From Rhodovulum strictum (GTDB taxonomy: Bacteria > Pseudomonadota > Alphaproteobacteria > Rhodobacterales > Rhodobacteraceae), in the NCBI RefSeq assembly GCF_009649175.1, contig NZ_WJPO01000025.1, positions 1 through 58,787 of the forward strand: a stretch of 58,787 bases of DNA, given 5' to 3'. The number at the start of each line of letters is the position of its first letter. Position 1 is the stretch's first letter. Positions 15,233 to 24,035 of this stretch are shown here, in pieces. Below the pieces are notes generated by a model that searched no databases, was not told where the DNA came from, and worked only from the letters and a program-made list of their open reading frames with translations. Position numbers and translations under genes: made by a program.

Positions 15233-16421
15233 ACGCGGGGCCGTAGGGATAGCCCGTGATGTTCTCGGCGCCGGTTTCGGTGACGATCAGGATGTCATGC
15301 TCGCGATAGCCGCCCGCGCCGGGCTGGCCATGCGGGATGGTCAGCATCGGCTCCATCGAGATCACCATGCCGGGTTCCAGCACCGTGTCGATATCCTCGC
15401 GCAGTTCCAGCCCGGCCTCGCGCCCGTAATAATGCGACAGCACGCCGAAGGAATGGCCATAGCCGAAGCTGCGATATTGCAACAGGTTGCGCTCGGCGAG
15501 GAAGGCGTTGATCGCATGGGTCACCTCGGCGCAACTGGTGCCCGGCTTCAGCAGCGACATGCCATATTCATGCGCGGCGACATTGGCCTGCCAGATCGCC
15601 AGGCTGGCGGCATCCACCTCGCCCACGAACATGGTCCGTTCCAGCGCCGTGTAATAGCCCGAGATCATCGGAAAGGTGTTCAGCGACAGGATATCGCCCC
15701 GCTGCAACTGCCGCGCGGTGACCGGGTTATGCGCGCCATCGGTGTTCAGCCCCGACTGGAACCACACCCAGGTATCGCGATACTCGGCATCGGGAAACCG
15801 CCGCGCGATCTCCAGCTCCATCGCATCGCGGCCCGCCATGGCCACGTCGATTTCGCGCGTGCCTTCGCGCACCGCGTCCCGGATGGCGTATCCCCCCACA
15901 TCCGCCACGGCAGCACCCGCGCGGATCAACTCGATCTCGGCCGGGCTCTTGCGCATGCGCTGCTGCATCGTGGCGGGCGCGATGTCGAGCGTCTCGCGCG
16001 GGGACAGGAAGGCATCCAGTTTCGCCTTCTGCATCAGCGTCAGGTGATCGCCCTCATACCCCACGGCGCGGCCCGTGCCCGCCACATGGGCGACCGCACG
16101 CCAGAAATTGTCGCGCGCCCAGTCGGTATAGGTCAGGTTGTCGGTGGCACAGCGCCGCCAGGGCTGGCCCGCGTCGATGCCTGCGCTGATCGTCACCGCG
16201 TCCGAGGCCGTGACGACCAGCCCATAGGGCCGCCCGAAGCTGCAATAGAGAAAGCCCGAGTAATAGGCGATGTTCTGCATCGAGGTCAGAACCACCACCT
16301 CGGCGCCGGTTGCATCCATCGCAGAGCGCAGGCCCATCAGGCGGGTGTCGTATTCCTCGGCCGAAAAGGGCAGGGCGACCTTGTCGCCATTGTGAAAGCG
16401 GAAGAAGTCGGGTCGGGTCAT
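15216..16421 (-). CDS. Creatinase (creatine amidinohydrolase), M24 pita-bread fold
   Basis: Hydrolyses creatine to sarcosine and urea; cytosolic dimer. The 401 residues match the length of Pseudomonas creatinase, with recalled near-identical blocks such as FLYCSFGRPY, TDGAHNPVT (His231, equivalent to catalytic His232), GYYTALERT, FGYGHSFG, SHYYGREAGLELRED and GGYREHDILIV. Those blocks favour creatinase over ectoine hydrolase or Xaa-Pro dipeptidase in the same fold. The ATG at 16421 follows GGAGGA at good spacing; a longer frame upstream lacks family similarity. It is divergent from the ABC importer at 16642, sharing a 220-base control region, which suggests the importer feeds it. Confidence 0.88.
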   Translation of the reverse strand: MTRPDFFRFHNGDKVALPFSAEEYDTRLMGLRSAMDATGAEVVVLTSMQNIAYYSGFLYCSFGRPYGLVVTASDAVTISAGIDAGQPWRRCATDNLTYTDWARDNFWRAVAHVAGTGRAVGYEGDHLTLMQKAKLDAFLSPRETLDIAPATMQQRMRKSPAEIELIRAGAAVADVGGYAIRDAVREGTREIDVAMAGRDAMELEIARRFPDAEYRDTWVWFQSGLNTDGAHNPVTARQLQRGDILSLNTFPMISGYYTALERTMFVGEVDAASLAIWQANVAAHEYGMSLLKPGTSCAEVTHAINAFLAERNLLQYRSFGYGHSFGVLSHYYGREAGLELREDIDTVLEPGMVISMEPMLTIPHGQPGAGGYREHDILIVTETGAENITGYPYGPAFNVVG

Positions 16422-16641
16422 CGGGTCCTCCGAAGATGGGGCCCGGGGGTCTGGATGCCGGGCCGCGAGGGGTTCCCGGCGTACAGGAGTCTGGCGCATC
16501 TCGCGCCGGGCCATCGGGGCGGTCTGCCCCCGCAGCGACGCCATCGCCACGCGGCCCGCGCGCAGGATAGCGCAAGCGCGGCGCCGGGCAAGCGGGGAAA
16601 TCCTGTGGCGCAGGGCCGCGCGACTTTCTAGGATTCGATCC

Positions 16642-17586
16642 ATGCTGCGCTTTGCCCTTTCGCGCCTTCTTTCGCTCGGCCTCAGCCTGCTGGCCGCAAG
16701 CGTCGTGATCTTTGCCGCGATCGAGGTGATCCCGGGCGATCCCGCGGCCTACATGCTGGGAATGAATGCCACGCCCGAGGCGGTGGCCGCGCTGCGCGAC
16801 GAGCTTGGCCTGGGGGGCGCGGCCCTGACGCGCTATCTGGACTGGGTATCGGGCATGCTGCGCGGCGATTTCGGGCTGTCCTATACCTATCGCGTGCCGG
16901 TTGCCGATCTGGTTGCCCAGCGGCTTTGGGTCTCGGTGCCGCTGGCGGGCTATGCGCTGGCGCTGTCCACCCTGATCGCGCTGCCGGTGGGGCTGTGGGC
17001 GGCGGCGCGGCGGGGCGGGCCGGTCGATATCGGCGTGATGGGGGCGACGCAGCTGGGCATCGCGGTGCCGAATTTCTGGTTCGCAATGCTTCTGGTTCTG
17101 GTCTTTGCGGTCAAGCTGCGCTGGTTCTCGGCGGGCGGCTTCCCGGGATGGGAGGCAGGGGTCTGGCCGGGGTTCAAGGCGCTGACCCTGCCCGCGGTGG
17201 CGCTGGCGCTGCCGCAGGCGGCGATCCTTGCCCGCGTCATGCGATCGGCGCTGATCGAGACGCTGGGCCAGGACTACATCCGCAGCGCGCGGGCCAAGGG
17301 GCTGAGCCGCGGACAGGCCATCCGGCGACATGCGTTGCGCAACGCGCTGATCCCGGTCCTGACGATCCTGGGGCTGCAATTTTCCTTCCTGCTGGCGGGG
17401 GCGATCATCATCGAGAACGTGTTCTTCCTGCCCGGTCTGGGGCGGCTGATCTTTCAGGCGATCACCCAGCGCGACCTGATCGTGGTGGAAAGCGTGGTGA
17501 TGCTGCTGGTCTTTGCCGTCATCCTCGTGACCTTCCTCGTCGATCTGGCCTATGCCGCCGTCGACCCGCGGCTGAGGCGGCGATGA
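16642..17586 (+). CDS. Peptide/nickel-type ABC transporter permease (DppB-like)
   Basis: 314-residue inner-membrane permease with a DppB pattern: N-terminal helix SRLLSLGLSLLAASVVIF, the phrase EVIPGDPAAYMLGMNA, five further helices, and the EAA loop region YIRSARAKGLSRGQAIRRHALRN split over the cytosolic loop before helix 5. Pairs with the next gene. The stop overlaps that start by four bases (ATGA). Because the operon faces away from the creatinase, the likely cargo is a guanidino compound or its product, although family members usually carry di- and oligopeptides. Confidence 0.9.
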   Translation: MLRFALSRLLSLGLSLLAASVVIFAAIEVIPGDPAAYMLGMNATPEAVAALRDELGLGGAALTRYLDWVSGMLRGDFGLSYTYRVPVADLVAQRLWVSVPLAGYALALSTLIALPVGLWAAARRGGPVDIGVMGATQLGIAVPNFWFAMLLVLVFAVKLRWFSAGGFPGWEAGVWPGFKALTLPAVALALPQAAILARVMRSALIETLGQDYIRSARAKGLSRGQAIRRHALRNALIPVLTILGLQFSFLLAGAIIIENVFFLPGLGRLIFQAITQRDLIVVESVVMLLVFAVILVTFLVDLAYAAVDPRLRRR

Positions 17587-18404
17587 GCGGGCGGGTGCAA
17601 CTGATCCTTGGCGGGGCGCTGTCTGCGGTGTTCCTGCTGGCCGCGGCGCTGTCGCTGGTCTGGGTGCCGCATGACGTGGCGGCGCTGAACATCGCCGACC
17701 GGCTGCGCCCGCCCGGCGGCGCCTATCTGCTGGGCACCGACCAGTTCGGGCGCGACATGCTGTCGATGCTGATGGTGGGCGCGCGGTCGTCGATTGCGGT
17801 GGCGCTGGTGGCGGTGGGCATCGGCATGGGGGTGGGGGTGCCGCTCGGCCTGCTGGCGGCGGCCAACCGCAGCGGCTGGCTCGACGAGGTCGTGATGCGG
17901 ATGAACGACCTGATCTTCGCCTTCCCGGCGCTGGTCATTGCCATCCTGATTACCGCCGTTCTCGGCCCCTCGGCCCTGAACGCGATCCTCGCCATCGGCA
18001 TCTTCAACATCCCCGTCTTCGCCCGCGTCACCCGCGGCGCGGCGCTCAGCCTGTGGACGCTGGACTACATCCTTGCCGCCCGCGTCGCGGGCAAGGGGCG
18101 GGCGCGGATCAGCGTGGAACATATCCTGCCCAATATCGCGAGCCTCCTGATCGTGCAGGGCTCGATCCAGTTCAGCCTTGGCATACTGGCCGAGGCGGGG
18201 CTGTCCTATGTCGGCCTTGGTGCGCAGCCGCCCACGCCCAGCTGGGGCCGGATGCTGGCCGAGGCGCAGACCATGATCTACACCCACCCGCTGCTGGCGG
18301 TACTGCCGGGGCTGGCCATCGTGCTGATGGTGCTGGGTCTGAACCTGATGGGCGATGGCTTGCGCGACGCGCTGGACCCGCGGCTGCGGAGGGTCGCGCG
18401 GTGA
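17583..18404 (+). CDS. Peptide/nickel-type ABC transporter permease (DppC-like)
   Basis: 273 residues. After a first helix (LILGGALSAVFLLAAALSLVW) comes the DppC landmark LLGTDQFGRDMLSML, then five helices with the EAA motif in LAARVAGKGRARISVEHILPN and the closing LNLMGDGLRDALDPRLRR typical of the family. The ATG at 17583 overlaps the upstream stop, and the stop overlaps the GTG of the ATPase gene (GTGA at 18401), so the permeases and ATPase are translated together. Confidence 0.9.
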   Translation: MSGRVQLILGGALSAVFLLAAALSLVWVPHDVAALNIADRLRPPGGAYLLGTDQFGRDMLSMLMVGARSSIAVALVAVGIGMGVGVPLGLLAAANRSGWLDEVVMRMNDLIFAFPALVIAILITAVLGPSALNAILAIGIFNIPVFARVTRGAALSLWTLDYILAARVAGKGRARISVEHILPNIASLLIVQGSIQFSLGILAEAGLSYVGLGAQPPTPSWGRMLAEAQTMIYTHPLLAVLPGLAIVLMVLGLNLMGDGLRDALDPRLRRVAR

Positions 18405-19972
18405 TCGCGGTTCAGGGGCTGAGCGTCGCCATCGGGGGCACGCCCTTGCTGCGGGGCGTGTCGTTCGGAATCGATCGCGGGCAGATCCTCGGGCTGGTCG
18501 GCGAAAGCGGATCGGGCAAGTCGATGACGGCGCTTGCGATCATGGGGCTGCTGCCGCCGGGCGCGCATGCGGCAGGCCGGGTGGTGTTGGACGGCACCGA
18601 CCTGCTGGGCCTGTCCGAACCGCAGATGTGCGATATGCGCGGGCGGCAGATCGGAATGATCTTTCAGGAGCCGATGACCGCGCTGAACCCGGTGCAGAGC
18701 ATCGGCGACCAGGTGGCCGAGACGCTGGTGATCCACCGCGCTGCCACGCGATCCGAGGCGCTGCGCGCGGCGCGGCGGCGGCTGGACCGGGTGGGGCTGC
18801 CCGAGGGGCGGTTCCCGCTGGGGCGGTTTCCGCATGAACTCTCGGGCGGGCAGCGGCAGCGGGTCTGCATCGCCATGGCCATCGCACTGCGCCCGCAACT
18901 GCTGATCGCGGACGAGCCGACAACGGCGCTGGACGTGACCACGCAGGCGCGCATCCTCGACCTGCTGAAGGGGCTGGTGGAGGAGGAACGGATGGGGCTG
19001 CTGCTCATCACCCATGACCTTGCCGTGGTGGCGGGCATGGCCGACCGGCTGGCGGTGATGCGGGCGGGCGAGATCGTGGAACAGGGGCCGGTGGCCGATG
19101 TGCTGCGCGAGCGCCGCCACCCCTATACCCGCGCGCTGGTCGAGGCCTCGGCCCATCACCCCGGCGCAGACCTGCGGCCCACCGACAGGCCGTTGTTGCA
19201 GGTCGCGGGTGCGGTGCGGGACTATCCCCAGCCGCGCCTTCGGCTGTTCGCCCGGCCCGCGCCGTTCCGGGCGGTGGACGAGGTCAGCTTTGAGGTCCGG
19301 CGCGGCGAAAGCGTGGGGCTGGTGGGGGAATCGGGTTGCGGCAAGTCCACGCTGACGCGCGCGATCCTGGGGCTGGAGCCGTTGCAGGGGGGCGAGATCC
19401 GGCTGGACGGGCAGGCGGTCAGCGCGGGCCAGCGGATGCAAGCAAGCCTGCGCCGCAAGATGAACGTGGTGTTTCAGGACCCCTATGGCAGCTTCAACCC
19501 GCGCCACCGCGTTGCCCGCCTGATCGCGGAGCCCTTTCACCTGACCGGGCGCCCGGTGGATGCCGATGCAAGGGTGGCCGAGGCGCTGGTTTCGGTCGGA
19601 CTGACCCCCGAGGACCGGCACAAGTTCATCCACGAGTTTTCCGGCGGGCAGCGCCAGCGGATCGCCATCGCCCGGGCGCTGATCACCCGGCCCGAGCTGA
19701 TCGTGCTGGACGAGGCGGTGTCGGCGCTGGATGTGCGGGTGCGGGCGCAGATCCTCGACCTGCTGGCCGATCTGCGGGCGCGGCTGGGGTTGTCCTACCT
19801 GTTCATCAGCCACGACCTGCATGTGGTGCGCGCGATCACCGACCGGGTGCTGGTGATGCAGGCGGGCCGGATCGTCGAGCAGGGCCCGACCGAAAAGGTG
19901 CTGCGTGCGCCGGAACATCCCTATACCAAGGAATTGCTGGCCGCCGCGCCGGTGCTGGAGGTGCCGCCATGA
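18401..19972 (+). CDS. Fused DppD-DppF dual ATP-binding protein of the importer
   Basis: 523 residues holding two complete ATPase domains, as in GsiA. Domain 1 (about 1-250): Walker A GESGSGKSM, signature LSGGQRQRV, Walker B LLIADEPTTALD. Domain 2 (about 270-523): Walker A GESGCGKST, signature FSGGQRQRI, Walker B LIVLDEAVSALD. DEAVSALD is usual for DppF. Between them, the HPYTRALVEASAHH linker carries the oligopeptide ABC C-terminal motif. The GTG start is set by the overlap with the permease stop. No periplasmic binding protein is encoded anywhere in this operon. Confidence 0.93.
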   Translation: MIAVQGLSVAIGGTPLLRGVSFGIDRGQILGLVGESGSGKSMTALAIMGLLPPGAHAAGRVVLDGTDLLGLSEPQMCDMRGRQIGMIFQEPMTALNPVQSIGDQVAETLVIHRAATRSEALRAARRRLDRVGLPEGRFPLGRFPHELSGGQRQRVCIAMAIALRPQLLIADEPTTALDVTTQARILDLLKGLVEEERMGLLLITHDLAVVAGMADRLAVMRAGEIVEQGPVADVLRERRHPYTRALVEASAHHPGADLRPTDRPLLQVAGAVRDYPQPRLRLFARPAPFRAVDEVSFEVRRGESVGLVGESGCGKSTLTRAILGLEPLQGGEIRLDGQAVSAGQRMQASLRRKMNVVFQDPYGSFNPRHRVARLIAEPFHLTGRPVDADARVAEALVSVGLTPEDRHKFIHEFSGGQRQRIAIARALITRPELIVLDEAVSALDVRVRAQILDLLADLRARLGLSYLFISHDLHVVRAITDRVLVMQAGRIVEQGPTEKVLRAPEHPYTKELLAAAPVLEVPP

Positions 19973-21432
19973 CATCCGATCTGATCCGCGAGCTTTGGTT
20001 TCCCGCCGACCGCTGCGTTATCGGCGGGCACTGGGTCGCCCCGTCGGGTGGGGGCCGGCTGCCGGTCGAAGACCCCTCGACCGGCGCGGTGATCGGGGAA
20101 ATCGCGCGCGGCATGGCGGCCGACATCGACGCCGCGGTGGCCGCCGCAACCGAGGCGCGGCGCGGCGCTTGGGGCCGGATGACGGCGGCGGAGCGGGGGC
20201 GCATCCTTGCCCGCATCGGGCAGTTCGTGCGGGGCCGCGCGGACGAGCTGGCGGGGATCGAGGCGACGGACGTGGGCAAGCCGCTGAGCCAGGCCCGCGC
20301 CGATGCGCTGGCGCTGGCGCGCTACATGGAATTCTATGGCGGCGCCGCCGACAAGGTGATGGGCGAGACGATCCCCTATCTTGATGGCTACACCGTCTTC
20401 ACCCTGCGCGAGCCGCATGGGGTCACGGGGCATATCATCCCCTGGAACTACCCGATGCAGATCATCGGCCGGTCGGTCGGCGCGGCGCTGGCGATGGGGA
20501 ATGCCTGCGTGCTGAAACCCGCCGAGGAAGCCTGCCTGACCGCGCTGGCCTTTGCCCGTCTGGCCGAGGAGGCCGGGCTGCCGCCGGGCGCGCTGAACGT
20601 GGTCCCCGGTCTGGGCGAGGAGGCGGGTGCCGCGCTGGCGGCGCATCCGGGCGTGCAGCACCTGTCCTTCACCGGCTCGCTGAATGTGGGGCGGCTGGTG
20701 CAGGCGGCGGCCGCGCGGAACGTCGTGCCGGTGACGCTGGAACTGGGGGGCAAGTCGCCGCAACTGGTCTTCGCCGATGCCGATCTGGACGCGGCGCTGC
20801 CCTTCCTGGTGAATGCGGGCATCCAGAACGCGGGCCAGACCTGTTCGGCCTCCTCCCGCATTCTGGTCGAGCGACCGATCTACAATGAGGTTGTAGCGCG
20901 CATGGCAGAACGATACCGCGCGCTGAATGTCGGCCCGGCGCTGGACGATCCGCATGTCGGCCCGCTGATCTCGGCCCGGCAGAAAGAGATCGTCGAAGGC
21001 TATATTGCCCGGGGCGCCGATCTGGAAACGGTGGCCGAGGGGCGGATCCTGGGCAACGCGCCCGCAGGCGGGCATTACGTGGCGCCGCGGCTGCTGGCGG
21101 GGGTGGCGCCGGGGCATGTGCTGGCGCAGGAGGAGATCTTCGGCCCGGTGCAGGCGGTGATCCCGTTCGAGGACGAGTCCGAGGCGGTCGAGATCGCCAA
21201 TGGCACGCCCTATGGGCTGGTCGCCTCGGTCTGGTCGCGCGACGGGGGGCGGCAGTTCCGGCTGGCGCGCGCGCTGCGGGCCGGGCAGGTGTTCGTGAAC
21301 AATTATGGCGCGGGGGGCGGCGTGGAACTGCCCTTCGGCGGCACGGGGCTTTCGGGGCATGGCCGCGAGAAGGGATTCGAGGCGCTGTACGGTTTTTCGG
21401 TGCTCAAGACGGTGGCGGTGCGGCATGGCTGA
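19969..21432 (+). CDS. NAD(P)-dependent aldehyde dehydrogenase
   Basis: 487-residue class 3-type ALDH fold enzyme. The cofactor site is visible as IIPWNYPMQI and VLKPAEEACLTAL, the general base Glu as TLELGGKSPQ, the nucleophile Cys as NAGQTCSASSR, and the C-terminal FGPV and VFVNNYG segments. It overlaps the importer ATPase by four bases (ATGA) and precedes the SDR gene. In the creatinase setting it might oxidise an aldehyde arising from a guanidino or amino compound, for example a betaine- or gamma-guanidinobutyraldehyde-like substrate, but motifs alone do not set specificity. Confidence 0.88.
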   Translation: MTSDLIRELWFPADRCVIGGHWVAPSGGGRLPVEDPSTGAVIGEIARGMAADIDAAVAAATEARRGAWGRMTAAERGRILARIGQFVRGRADELAGIEATDVGKPLSQARADALALARYMEFYGGAADKVMGETIPYLDGYTVFTLREPHGVTGHIIPWNYPMQIIGRSVGAALAMGNACVLKPAEEACLTALAFARLAEEAGLPPGALNVVPGLGEEAGAALAAHPGVQHLSFTGSLNVGRLVQAAAARNVVPVTLELGGKSPQLVFADADLDAALPFLVNAGIQNAGQTCSASSRILVERPIYNEVVARMAERYRALNVGPALDDPHVGPLISARQKEIVEGYIARGADLETVAEGRILGNAPAGGHYVAPRLLAGVAPGHVLAQEEIFGPVQAVIPFEDESEAVEIANGTPYGLVASVWSRDGGRQFRLARALRAGQVFVNNYGAGGGVELPFGGTGLSGHGREKGFEALYGFSVLKTVAVRHG

Positions 21433-21442
21433 GGGAGGCGGC

Positions 21443-22183
21443 ATGAGACTGGAGGGCAAGACAGCCATCGTGACCGGGGGCGGATCGGGCTTTGGCGCAG
21501 GCATCGCGCGCAAGTTCGCGGCGGAGGGTGCCCGGGTGATGGTGGCCGATATCAACGTGGAGGCGGCCGAGACCGTGGCCAAAGAGATCGGCGGGCTGGC
21601 GCAGGTCGTGGACGTGGCGGACGATCTGTCGGTCAGGGCCATGGCCGAGACGGCGCTGGCAGTGTTCGGGCGGCTCGACATCCTGGTGAACAATGCCGGC
21701 ATCACCCATCTGCCGCAGCCGATGGAAGATGTCAGCGAGGAAGAATTCGACCGGGTGCTGGCGGTCAATGCCAAGTCGGTCTACCTGACCGCGCGCCATC
21801 TGGTGCCGCATTTCAAGGGCGCGGGTGCAGGCGCGATCCTGAATGTCGCCTCGACCGCGGGGCTGTCGCCGCGGCCGCGGCTGAACTGGTACAATGCTTC
21901 GAAGGGCTGGATGATCACCGCGACCAAGGCGATGGCGGTGGAACTGGCCCCCCATGGCGTGCGGGTCAACGCGATCTGCCCGGTGGCGGGCGAGACGCCG
22001 CTGTTGAAAAGCTTCCTCGGCGAGGACAGCCCCGAGATGCGGGCGAAGTTCCTGTCGACGATCCCGCTGGGCCGGTTCTCGACGCCCGGGGACATGGGGA
22101 ATGCGGCGTGTTTCCTGTGCTCGGACGAAGCCTCGATGATCACCGGTGTCGCGCTGGAGGTGGATGGCGGGCGCTGCATCTGA
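21443..22183 (+). CDS. Short-chain dehydrogenase/reductase
   Basis: 246 residues, classical SDR: cofactor motif TGGGSGFGAGIA near the N-terminus, Asp at the end of strand 2 (VADINVE) favouring NAD, NNAG at about 85, catalytic Ser in NVASTAG and the YNASK motif with Tyr and Lys, and a C-terminal GVALEVDGGRCI. FabG-like overall. The ATG at 21443 is preferred over one 18 bases upstream because GGGAGG sits just before it and after the ALDH stop. Same operon as the aldehyde dehydrogenase, so it may make or consume the same carbonyl intermediate. Confidence 0.88.
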   Translation: MRLEGKTAIVTGGGSGFGAGIARKFAAEGARVMVADINVEAAETVAKEIGGLAQVVDVADDLSVRAMAETALAVFGRLDILVNNAGITHLPQPMEDVSEEEFDRVLAVNAKSVYLTARHLVPHFKGAGAGAILNVASTAGLSPRPRLNWYNASKGWMITATKAMAVELAPHGVRVNAICPVAGETPLLKSFLGEDSPEMRAKFLSTIPLGRFSTPGDMGNAACFLCSDEASMITGVALEVDGGRCI

Positions 22184-22190
22184 GGCCGGG

Positions 22191-22240
22191 CCGGGGGCGC
22201 TGCCCCCGGACCCCCGGGGTATTTCGACCAAGAAGAAGCA
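22191..22240 (+). repeat. GC hairpin plus AAGAAGAAG box, a Rhodobacteraceae intergenic module
   Basis: Immediately after the SDR stop, CCGGGGGC (22191-22198) and GCCCCCGG (22202-22209) enclose a three-base loop, followed by ACCCCCGGGGTATTTCGACC and AAGAAGAAG. From memory this layout, a GGGGGC..GCCCCC hairpin then CCCGGGGTATTT and a purine AAGAAG run, recurs between genes in many Rhodobacteraceae. It probably ends or attenuates transcription before the P1 peptidase gene. Only one copy is in this window. Confidence 0.45.
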
Positions 22241-22250
22241 GGGGGACGGG

Positions 22251-23243
22251 ATGCGTCCGGGACACAGGAACCTGATTACCGATGTCGCCGGGCTGCGGGT
22301 CGGGCAGGCCGAGGATGCGCGCGTCAGGACCGGCGTTTCGGTGCTGGTGGGGGAGGCGCCCTTTGTCGCCGGGGTGCATGTGATGGGCGGCGCGCCCGGC
22401 ACGCGCGAGACCGACCTGCTGGCGCCCGACCGGCTGGTGCAGCGGGTGGATGCGCTGGTGCTGGCGGGGGGGTCGGCCTTCGGGCTGGATGCGGCCTCGG
22501 GCGTGGCCGACGGCTTGCGCGCGATGGGGCGCGGCTTCGAGGTGGGGGGCCAGCGGGTGCCGATCGTGCCGGGCGCGATCCTGTTCGACCTGCTGAACGG
22601 CGGCGACAAGGACTGGGACGAGAACCCCTATGGGGGGCTGGGGCGCGCGGCGCTGGCGGCGGCGGGCGAGGATGTGGCGCTGGGCAGTGCGGGGGCCGGG
22701 TATGGGGCGACGACGGCGGATCTGAAGGGCGGCCTCGGCTCGGCCTCGGTCGTGCTGGACAGCGGGATCACGGTGGGCGCGCTGGTGGCGGTCAATGCGG
22801 TCGGCTCGGCGGTGATGGGGGGCGGGCCGGAATTCTGGGCCGCGCCCTGGGAGATCGGGGGCGAGTTCGGCGGGCTGGGGCAGGGGCGGCATGACCCGGC
22901 TGCGCGGCCGGTGACCAAGCTGGGCGCGGGGCAGGCCACCACCATCGCGATCCTCGCCACCGATGCCGCGCTGACCCAGGCCCAGGCGACGCGGTTGGCG
23001 ATTGCCGCGCATGACGGGATCGCCCGCGCGCTGGTGCCGAGCCACACGCCGTTCGATGGCGATCTGGTCTTTGCGGCGGCGATGGGCGCGCGGGTGCTGG
23101 CCGATCCCGACCGGGACGCGCTGATGCTGGGGCATGCTGCGGCCTGTTGCCTGGCGCGGGCCATTGCGCGCGGGGTGTTCCATGCCCGCCCCGCGCCGGG
23201 CGATCCGCTGCCCTGCTGGCATGCGCGGTTCGGCGGGGTTTGA
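22251..23243 (+). CDS. P1-family (DmpA/NylC-type) N-terminal-nucleophile peptidase
   Basis: 330-residue member of peptidase family P1, which self-cleaves and acts on N-terminal D/L-amino acids, beta-peptides or amide bonds in related enzymes. Visible family landmarks: NLITDVAGLRVGQ, GGSAFGLDAASGV, GAGYGATTADLKGGLGSAS, VGALVAVNAVGSAV before the expected self-cleavage site, and TTIAILATDAALTQ. No signal peptide. It lies 67 bases after the SDR across the GC hairpin, so it may or may not share the transcript. Placement next to a creatinase suggests scavenging of nitrogen compounds; the substrate is not predictable. Confidence 0.85.
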   Translation: MRPGHRNLITDVAGLRVGQAEDARVRTGVSVLVGEAPFVAGVHVMGGAPGTRETDLLAPDRLVQRVDALVLAGGSAFGLDAASGVADGLRAMGRGFEVGGQRVPIVPGAILFDLLNGGDKDWDENPYGGLGRAALAAAGEDVALGSAGAGYGATTADLKGGLGSASVVLDSGITVGALVAVNAVGSAVMGGGPEFWAAPWEIGGEFGGLGQGRHDPAARPVTKLGAGQATTIAILATDAALTQAQATRLAIAAHDGIARALVPSHTPFDGDLVFAAAMGARVLADPDRDALMLGHAAACCLARAIARGVFHARPAPGDPLPCWHARFGGV

Positions 23244-23294
23244 GGGGCGCGCGCCGGGTGCTAGGCTTGGCCGAGCGATCCGAGGAGTTGCCCG

Positions 23295-23852
23295 ATGAAA
23301 CGCCTGATCACCCTTGCCTGTCTTGCCCTGGCACCCGGTCCCGTCCTGGCCGATGACGTTGTCGACACGCTGAACAGTGCGATTGCGGCCTATGAGGCGG
23401 GCGATGTGAAATACGCCCTCGAGGAACTGGCCTATGCACGGCAATTGATGCAGGCGGTTGCCGCCGAGGGGCTGACGGGTTTCCTGCCGCCCGCGCCCGA
23501 GGGCTGGACCCGCGAGGTGAATATCGAAATGAATCAGGGGCTTGCCATCATGGGCGGCGGCGCCGGGGCCGAGGCCACCTATTCGGACGGGGACAAGTCC
23601 TTTACCCTGTCGGTGATGGCCGACAATCCGATGGTCGGGGCGATGGCCGCGATGTTCGGCAACCCGATGCTGATGGGCATGTCCGGCGAGATCGTCCGGA
23701 TCGGCCGGCAACGATTCGTCGATCAGGGCGGCGAGCTGACGGGGCTGGTGGACAACCGCATCCTGGTGCAGGCCAACGGCGCCCCGCGGGAAGACATGCT
23801 GCCGGTGCTGGAGGCCATCGACTATGACGGGTTGGCGGGCTTCGGGCGGTAG
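23295..23852 (+). CDS. Periplasmic protein of unknown function
   Basis: 185 residues with a signal peptide (MKRLITLACLALAPGPVLAD). The mature part opens with a helical stretch DTLNSAIAAYEAGDVKYALEELAYARQL resembling a tetratricopeptide-like helix pair, then a mixed region with FLPPAPEGWTREV and a Met-rich segment MVGAMAAMFGNPMLMGMSG. I do not recognise the family by name, although similar small secreted proteins are common in Rhodobacteraceae. The ATG at 23295 follows GAGGAGTTGCCCG at suitable distance. A strong palindrome 39 bases downstream may terminate the transcript. Confidence 0.7.
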   Translation: MKRLITLACLALAPGPVLADDVVDTLNSAIAAYEAGDVKYALEELAYARQLMQAVAAEGLTGFLPPAPEGWTREVNIEMNQGLAIMGGGAGAEATYSDGDKSFTLSVMADNPMVGAMAAMFGNPMLMGMSGEIVRIGRQRFVDQGGELTGLVDNRILVQANGAPREDMLPVLEAIDYDGLAGFGR

Positions 23853-23890
23853 GTGGGGGCGGTCGGGGTTCGGGGACCGCTGGCGCGTCC

Positions 23891-23912
23891 GATCTTCCCC
23901 GTGGGGAAGATC
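23891..23912. terminator. Ten-base-pair palindrome with two-base spacer
   Basis: GATCTTCCCC (23891-23900) and its exact complement GGGGAAGATC (23903-23912) are separated by GT. No T-run follows (CGTTGTGG), so it is either a factor-dependent or GC-type terminator for the preceding gene or a dimeric protein binding site at the border of the low-GC gene. Confidence 0.45.
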
Positions 23913-24035
23913 CGTTGTGGGGGTGGCGTGGTGGCGGTGTTCGGTATCGGCGCTTAGAAAGATGAGAAACTCGATATTGTGCGCCGCCACACTTGCTGGA
24001 TAGTCTCTTCCAACAGGAACCTTCGCGGAGCGGTG

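Noticed and set aside
15216-16421. Ectoine hydrolase or Xaa-Pro dipeptidase
   Set aside because: Sequence blocks such as FLYCSFGRPY and TDGAHNPVT follow creatinase, and no ectoine genes are nearby.
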